64,000 nucleotides of DNA, taken from positions 9,302,501-9,366,500 of the forward strand of contig NC_088309.1 of assembly GCF_910592395.1 (NCBI RefSeq), given 5' to 3'. The stretch's first letter is position 1. Each line of letters starts with the position of its first letter. Positions 57,601 to 64,000 of this stretch are shown piece after piece. The DNA is from Lineus longissimus. Lineage: Eukaryota; Nemertea; Pilidiophora; Heteronemertea; Lineidae. The notes below the pieces were generated by a model that saw only the letters and a program-made list of their open reading frames with translations, searched no databases and had not been told where the DNA came from. Position numbers and translations under genes: made by a program.

Positions 57601-60600
57601 TTTTCAGGTAGGCCAACTGCAACATGCATAGTATGAACAAAAGTAAACGAAACTATACTATCATGAACCAACTGACATTCTCGTGACAAAAAACTGCATT
57701 ATGTACTTGTAAGTTGTATGTATTAAAACTGCTTTTTACAGTTTACTGCTTTACATGTGTCTGGTGTAGGTACCAACAATGTATAGAGATGAACATAAAG
57801 GCATCATGATGGTTGTAAGAGATAAAACACTAACACAAAATTACGTACATGACCAGCACTAGGTGATAATTTGATGTAACAAGTAATTACATACACCATG
57901 TTCCTGTCCTTTGCAGGCACTGTGACAGGATGAAAAGAGGTGGGAATATGTCTAGTGAGCACGTTTCATGTGCACATATTCTGCAACAAAAAAGGTAATC
58001 ACCAAATGTAGATTACAATGAGGATGACAATAAACATTGCGGTTTCGGCAACACTGATAACCAATTAACATTTGAGAATCTGACCTAAATCATAAAAGCG
58101 ACTGCCGACCCTTCCTTGACTGCTGAAATATCAATCAAGTCTAACACTGGAGTAGAGACAAAGCCCAATGAAAAAATCAGCGCAGCGCAACCTTCTAGCA
58201 TTGGCCTTAACACAGCATTTATTTCACAACAAACATCATACCAGTCATGATGTTCATGTATTGATGTGATTTGTCATACTGTTGTATCATCACTAGGCCA
58301 TGAAATATTGACCCAATATCGTGGATACCTGGTACTATTATGGAATACAATTATCAACTTATTCAAGGGTATAACTATGGTTCTACCCCGATTTGAGAAT
58401 GTTTCCTTGAGCGCATTAGGCTCCAGTTGCCTGTAAAAGGTACTGGATGAACACATCCTACATGTATCAGTATCATTCCATCCTTAAATGCACCTCAGGT
58501 GGAGGTTCTCATAGTGCATCAGTCAATGTATAATGCATAATGGTAAATTATGCATTACAAGGTTCCCGGGATTAGTCATGGGACTGCCAACCAACAGCGA
58601 TTCCCTGTCTTTAACCTGTGATTTACCCAATGCCTTGCATTTACCATGTTACCATGGCAATGTGAAAGTGTGACTGTGAAGAGTGCTGTTAGAAAGGCAG
58701 TGCCTAAAATGTCCCCTGATGTTTAGAGAGCCGCTCTGAGATGCCATCAGCCAGCAAGTCAATATTTCTACACAAATAGACCTGTCATGCCTGTCAAACA
58801 AGCATAAAGATTCCTGCATATTACATTTTTTGTATCCGTCAATAGATGAGAACATTTGTAATGGATCGGCCACCAAGCTCACAGCTCCTGACTATAATAG
58901 CCGTCTTAAGCAGTACAACCACGGACCTTACCTGGTAGACATTTGGATGCCACAACTTGGTGCTACTGGAGAACTTCAGTGTTGGGGGTGAGTATGGGTA
59001 GTCATGCGGAAAAGTCATCTTGGCCTAAAATGAAATAAGCAGAGACAATTGATTAATTTCAAAGCACATACAGTCAATGAGTCATGTAGACTACAGGTCT
59101 ATTTCTTGATAAAAGAACAATGAAGCATTTTACATCAGTATCTTGAGAAATACTGCCCAAGTTTTTTAAAAGAACAACCCACACAATTCCACCCATTTGG
59201 TTACAGAATGTCGCTGGTTCATTTTTATGACTCAGAGGTAGGTAGCAACACCTGTTTAACAGTTTAGGTGACCAAATAGCAGTGAAGACAATAATGACTT
59301 TCCAACCAGGATCTTGGGATAATCACTCAAATGTAGTAAATGACCTTTGAAGCCAGTATTAAGTTAATTTTCACCAATCAAGACATTATATCAAGTCACT
59401 GGTTGATAACCCAAATAACAACACAGGGCTAAATCAGTGCATTCAGGCTACATTGGACCACACATATGTTAATATTCCAAGTAATGACCTCACTTCATCG
59501 ATTTTTTACTTTTTCTATCAAAAATGCCAACCGGTATTTGAGTTTTGAACAATAAGAACACCATGACCATGTATTGATGTAAGCCAGACAGTCCAGTTAC
59601 ATTACTGGTGGCGTGGGAAAATGAGGTGACATAGTGCAGGTTTTACCTGATCTACATTGTAGTTGTACGACCTCACTCCTTAGAAAGGACCGCAAAAAAC
59701 CTACAATGACCCTACCTGCAGGTCGATTCCTGCAGTCAGGCAACTGCCTTGTTACACGTATCACATATGTGACAACAACATAGGCTAAACACAACCTTTA
59801 AGTCGACACTGGCAGGTTTCATGTGGTCTAGGTTTTGTGGTCACTGGTCGATTGCTAAATTGACCTGGTGATCCTATACCGTCACGTGCCTGCGAGACAC
59901 CCACAACCTCATGGTGTAGGAACTTAGGAAGTGGGTATTTGCAGAGAGAATATCCTTTCATCAGCTTGGAGAATGACCTTAAGGATTACTTACACCTTGT
60001 TCTCTAGGTTTTACAATTAGAAAGACTAATAAATCTGTTGATTTTTTTGTCCTGTATGATTTCAACTGGACTTAAATTTGGTACGCATATGGCAGGCGTC
60101 CAATTTGACCAATGAATGAATGAGTGAACTGAATCATGATCCGATCTTATCTTACGGACACTGTTTTAGCGAAATGGTCACAGAAATGTGAGACAAAGGA
60201 CAATTAAAAATAAGGGGTCCACCTAATGTGCGTCCGGAACTCTGTTTGCGCGTCCGGAGCGCGTCCGGAAGAGAAAGTGCGCGTCCGGAACAATTTCCTA
60301 TGTAAATATGAACCTATTGTTGCATTAGATGGCTTAAATAGCATTTTAATTCCATGTAGAGAAAATAAAATTGAAAAAAATCTTTTTGGTGACTTTGTAT
60401 TTTACAATTTTCAGCGAGGTGGTTAATTACTAATGCCATAATCATATCCCAACTTCCTTACGCGCCTTCTCCTGTTGTGGTCGTCTAAGTCGGTATGAGT
60501 TTGTCTTTGCGTGCCGTGGGATAAGGGGCAATAGCAATTATTGTGAAGCCAATTTGCGCTTTTAGGGGGGAGGGGAGGGGATCGAGGGGGAAGGGGGAAG

Positions 60601-61885
60601 GGGGTCAACAAAATTCAGTGCGGTTTTAAGAGCTTCATTATTATTTTCCTGGGTATATATCTTATTCATTAAAATAAAAATGCCAGTTTTTCTACCATTC
60701 GACAGAGTGGGCCCGGGAGGGGGGGACTTATTTTTTAGATTAATTTCTAATTGGCTACACTTAAATTTAGCTATGGCTTATTATCAAAGGATCTAGTGAT
60801 GACAGTGGATTTAAGGATACACTCACATCAAAGAAGTAGTACAATTTTCACTTATTTTTCTCACAAAATATATTTTTGGGGGTTTGGGGGGCTCATCCCC
60901 CAATGTACTGGCTAAATATGTCAGAAGGACGGGGGTTTGGGGGGGCTCCCCCATGTCAAACAGTTGTGTGAGTTCACTAGAGATTGCTCTTTACATATTA
61001 ATGTGAACACATCTCACTAATTGACACTTTGACTGTATAGTGATTTTCAATAACATATTTGATTCTGATTTTTTGTGAAATTAACAATGATAAGACACTA
61101 TGACGGCATTCCATGTGCTGAGACACCAGATACCAGTCTAATCCATTACAACACGGCTACTATCGAAATTCTGCAACTGCAACAACAATTGGTTGAGGAG
61201 AAACGTCAGTAAACTGGGATTTGATGGCTGTGTAACACCCAAATCACCCCGCTGAAAATTGTAAAATACAAAGTCACCAAGGAGATTTTTTCCAATTTTA
61301 TTTTCTCTACATGGAATTAAAATGCTATTTAAGCCATCTAATGCAACATTAAGTTCATATTTACATAGGAAATTGTTCCGGACGCGCACTTTCTCTTCCG
61401 GACGCGCTCCGGACGCACAAATTGTTCCGGACGCGCATTAGGTAGACCGAAAATAAGCATGCATATAACACAGAAGAGCTCCAAATCTTCAAAAGCCAAG
61501 GCTTTTAACTTTTACCATTATCACCACAGCAACATTATGCCATGTCATGATGTACCAGCTGATCAAATTTTGTAAACAAAGAAAACCTCCATGTTTTGGA
61601 TCTATGACAACAGAATTTTACTAAGGAAATATGAATAAATTTCGGGAAATATGCAGAGGATATTTGTCAGATTAGTTAAATATCTCCTTATCTGGTTCAT
61701 GAGGAACTCACCTTGAAATAACCAGAGGCATAAAGGGTTCCAGGAGGTCCAAAAATCGTCACATCCCACTCAAAATAGTTCCCATCAGGAACGTCGACCA
61801 GAAAACCTTCCACGGGTTCTGTGAGGATTTTCTTCAGTTCAGTCTGAAGGGTCCTTTTAGCACTCGCTGTAGGACTCTGAGCCAT
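54636..61885 (-). CDS. UBE2R2: Ubiquitin-conjugating enzyme E2 R (CDC34/UBE2R type), complete
   Basis: E2 enzyme that works with SCF (cullin-RING) ligases to build Lys48 ubiquitin chains on substrates such as cell-cycle inhibitors. Exons on the minus strand: 61712-61885, 58932-59024, 55651-55748, 55238-55372, 54636-54876; total 741 nt, 246 aa plus stop, phases close. Start ATG at 61885 ([19 protein letters not shown]). The UBC fold is recognisable: [35 protein letters not shown], then [19 protein letters not shown] with the active-site Cys in VCISI and the CDC34-type acidic-loop insertion, [17 protein letters not shown]. The C-terminal tail is VPTTLSEYC followed by a strongly acidic stretch ([16 protein letters not shown] ... 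DSGNGES), as in CDC34/UBE2R, where it binds the cullin basic canyon. The exon boundary at 55238 (AA|gtaggt) is chosen because it restores EYEQVIKK. The symbol could equally be UBE2R1/CDC34, since invertebrates usually have a single gene. Confidence 0.95.
55749..58931 (-). other. UBE2R intron 2
   Basis: 3.2-kb intron. Apart from a small hairpin (ATAATGCATAAT ... ATTATGCATTA, about 58530-58560), I see no gene, RNA or repeat of note. Confidence 0.5.
60207..61457. mobile_element. Non-autonomous DNA transposon with ~200-bp TIRs and 8-bp target duplication
   Basis: Element 60215-61449 (1235 bp) is flanked on both sides by AAAATAAG (60207-60214 and 61450-61457). Its ends are long inverted repeats of about 205 bp, the left starting GGGTCCACCTAATG and the right ending CATTAGGTAGACCG, nearly identical inward to TTTTACAATTTTCAGCG. 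Each TIR holds several copies of GCGCGTCCGGA, likely transposase-binding subrepeats and unusually CpG-rich here. The interior has G-rich runs (60560-60610, 60715-60725, 60880-60950) and no transposase ORF. An 8-bp duplication is typical of hAT elements, but the terminal bases do not show the usual hAT CA start, so the superfamily is open. Located in UBE2R intron 1. Confidence 0.9.
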
Positions 61886-62244
61886 CTGAACCGTTACTAG
61901 TATTCAAAGATCGTATTAGAGATAATGTTGAACAAGAAAAGAAAGCGGAATTTATTATTTTGATGCGACAAAATTGCTCTTCCGTCTTCCCTGAAATCTT
62001 CAAGCCTTTTCCACTTATTTTATCGCGACGACATGACGTCAGAGTGATCAGTCGTAAACTACCAAAAAGTGGCCAAAAAATGTTTTATATTTTATATACA
62101 AATATGCCCAATTAAGAAAAAAAATACAATTTTGCTTAAACAATATTTCAAGTTATTGTTGACAGTATGATTTCAGAAGTAGTAGTTACGACATAAGAGA
62201 TTTTTCGTCTGCGCATGCGCTATGGCCATTTAATTAAAATAAAC
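61886..62244. promoter_or_regulatory. Bidirectional promoter between UBE2R and an unknown plus-strand gene
   Basis: Starts lie 359 bp apart in divergent orientation. The interval contains a perfect CRE palindrome TGACGTCA at 62034-62041 and a perfect NRF1 palindrome TGCGCATGCGC at 62210-62220, both classical elements of housekeeping and bidirectional promoters. Strong inference from site quality and position. Confidence 0.75.
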
Positions 62245-62277
62245 ATGGCCTCGAAACTTTCTGGCGATGAGGAACAG
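62245..62277 (+). CDS. First coding exon of an unidentified gene (partial)
   Basis: ATG at 62245 in an A-rich context (aaacATGG) encodes MASKLSGDEEQ and ends at a good donor (CAG|gtttgt). It sits just after the NRF1 palindrome, as a start exon would. Eleven residues are too few to name the gene, and I found no convincing second exon up to the window end. Confidence 0.5.
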
Positions 62278-64000
62278 GTTTGTTTATTTCAATTTGACAG
62301 TTATTCATGCGCTTGAATAGTAAAATGAGACTTTTAAAATGTGAATCGATGTCGATACAACACAGCTGAACCAGGAAACGTGCGTGTCTTCTGTATAATA
62401 GCTGAGCATATGTCATAATTACACCGATTTCCGCAATCCCCATTCATGGGAATCCTGTGCATGGCTATGCAATATACATATAGGCCTACATGTACATCTA
62501 CATGTACTACATACATGTAGATGTACAACGTGCTGTCATTCTGCCTGTGGCGCTATAAGTCCTGGCCATGTGACATTTAAGCATTTATTCACTTTGACAT
62601 ATTAAACAAAGGCGACAGATGTGTACTGCAAAGATAACATATTTTGACAGTTGTATTATGTATAGGGCCTAGGCCTACATTCCATGTAACGTTACACATC
62701 GTTACATGTTGGCCTACATACATACAGCATCCTGATGGTAATAGAAGCCCTTACACCAGGCAGTGGAAATCACTGCTGACCACAACAAGCTAGTAGCAAA
62801 CAAAAGACCGTATGGTCGCACACCACATACATTGTTCATTGTCATTGTGCCTATATTTAGGTTTGTTTGGGCCAGCAGTGGCTTCCTCCGCCTGGTGTAG
62901 GGTCTATGGATTGGATGTCATGATGACATGTCAATTCTTACTTCGCCCGAAAATGGCGACAAAGCCCTGAACAATAGGTCTTCACAGTCAAATACACCTC
63001 TAGGCTCTACAATAGATGCTTAGTTGTATTTGACGGTGAAGGTCTATTGAACAGTGCCCATCAAAGGATGTTCGCCTTTTTCTGGAATCGGACCTATGAC
63101 AGTGTCATTAGGTTAAAGAGCATTTCCATTGTCTGGCATAGTTGTCCTGAACCAGCCTGCCTAGTAGCCACAGACACTGTTCATGTGATCACCACAGGCA
63201 GGAGACACAAACAAGACAGTCTTTGGCAGATGTCATTTTAACATCTCGTGATGCTTCATTTTCACTGAAAAATAAGTCACCACAGCGGTGAAGCCCTATG
63301 TTCTTCCATGCCATCAACCTACGGCTGACAGGACATAGGAGGCATTGAACATGGAGGCATTTTGAACATCATCTCATTCTGAATACAGGCTTGTCAACAC
63401 ATTGAATTTATTTGAATGTCTCCATTATTATTAGTGGTCCTGTACTTTCACTTTCAATTTTTCAGCTAGTCCACTTTTAAAACAGAGCAGATTAACCCTG
63501 GTCAAGTGTCAGAGTGACAAAGTGGCGCAGTGCCAATGGAATTGTACCCTATGGTGTCTTCTCATCTTCTATATATATCACATCTATGTCCAAGCTAGTG
63601 TTTTTCACCCATTGTCAAGTATTGACTGACAAAAAATTCATGGAAGGAAGTAAAGCGGTCATAAACTTTTCCTAATACATACAGTTGAACTCCTTGTCAG
63701 CGAACACTTCTGTTGGCCGGACTTATTTTGTTCTCAATCTGTGCGATGTTATTCAATTGACCTCTGTTATTAGGCACCTTTATCCAAGGACAGCATTTCT
63801 CGGCTCAAAGGTGTCTCTAACAAAAAGGTACTACTGTATTTACTAGCCAGGTGGTTGTCTTATAATGCTTTCTATCATAACAATATTGATGTTGTTCATG
63901 GGTTGGTTACTTGATTTCTTTTTCTTGTTCGTATTGTTTGTATCTGAAGATACCCAGTAGAAATGATAAGTCTGATGGCCAACTTATTGCAGAATCCCAA
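62278..64000 (+). other. Presumed first intron of the unidentified gene
   Basis: Contains the MITE at 62754-62897. The rest shows no exon that splices in frame with MASKLSGDEEQ. An acceptor-like site near 63465 leads quickly to a stop codon. Confidence 0.4.
62752..62899. mobile_element. MITE-like dispersed repeat, copy 2, with TA target duplication
   Basis: Element 62754-62897 (144 bp) starts CACCAGG and ends CCTGGTG, flanked by TA on both sides. The longer right-hand TIR (GGCCAGCAGTGGCTTCCTCC) pairs with a partly degraded left one. Its interior matches the copy at 3216-3352 in DEPDC5 intron 1. TA duplication and size fit a Tc1/mariner-type MITE. Confidence 0.8.

Noticed and set aside
59715-59755. 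tRNA-like T arm (GCAGGTCGATTCCTGC)
   Set aside because: No A box at the right distance and no acceptor stem; one base short of a true T loop.
63450-63560. Second exon of the gene starting at 62245
   Set aside because: Acceptor-like ttttcag is present, but the phase-0 frame stops after four codons and no family similarity is visible.

Overview
This is a window of intron-rich animal nuclear DNA (GT-AG and some GC-AG introns, MITEs, tRNA-derived SINE fragments, abundant simple repeats). Gene content and style suggest a marine invertebrate, possibly a lophotrochozoan or non-vertebrate deuterostome; I cannot name the species. All gene models below were assembled by hand from splice signals, reading-frame continuity and recognised protein families; none has transcript support here.

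Layout. (1) 1-2478, minus strand: the 5' two-thirds or so of a dolichol kinase gene (DOLK) running off the left edge. (2) 2934-23884, plus strand: a complete 37-exon DEPDC5/Iml1 gene (GATOR1 subunit, 1681 codons, frame closed throughout). Its introns hold a CpG-rich (CGT)n tract followed by a 302-bp tandem repeat carrying CTCF-like and nuclear-receptor-like motifs, a 35-bp minisatellite, two MITE-like insertions and a SINE fragment. (3) 25631-26851, minus: COX5A, whose conserved second coding exon cannot be found. (4) 27899-46917, plus: GALT (galactose-1-phosphate uridylyltransferase), first exon unresolved, split by a 14.7-kb intron. (5) Nested inside that intron on the opposite strand, 30325-43959: at least two related genes for secreted, highly repetitive, strongly charged proteins, including one 3.25-kb exon of alternating acidic Ser/Asp and basic Ser/Lys/Arg/Trp blocks. 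This is the most unusual part of the window. (6) 47800-50760: a degenerate tandem-repeat block. (7) 54636-61885, minus: a complete CDC34/UBE2R-type ubiquitin-conjugating enzyme gene, its first intron carrying a 1235-bp transposon with ~200-bp terminal inverted repeats and an 8-bp target duplication. (8) 62245 onward, plus: first coding exon of an unidentified gene, head-to-head with UBE2R across a promoter holding a CRE and an NRF1 palindrome.

Three gene pairs are divergent (DOLK/DEPDC5, COX5A/GALT, UBE2R/unknown). The conserved genes are housekeeping genes of unrelated pathways: N-glycosylation precursor supply, amino-acid control of TORC1, respiration, galactose metabolism and SCF ubiquitination. 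The nested secreted proteins are the likely lineage-specific part.
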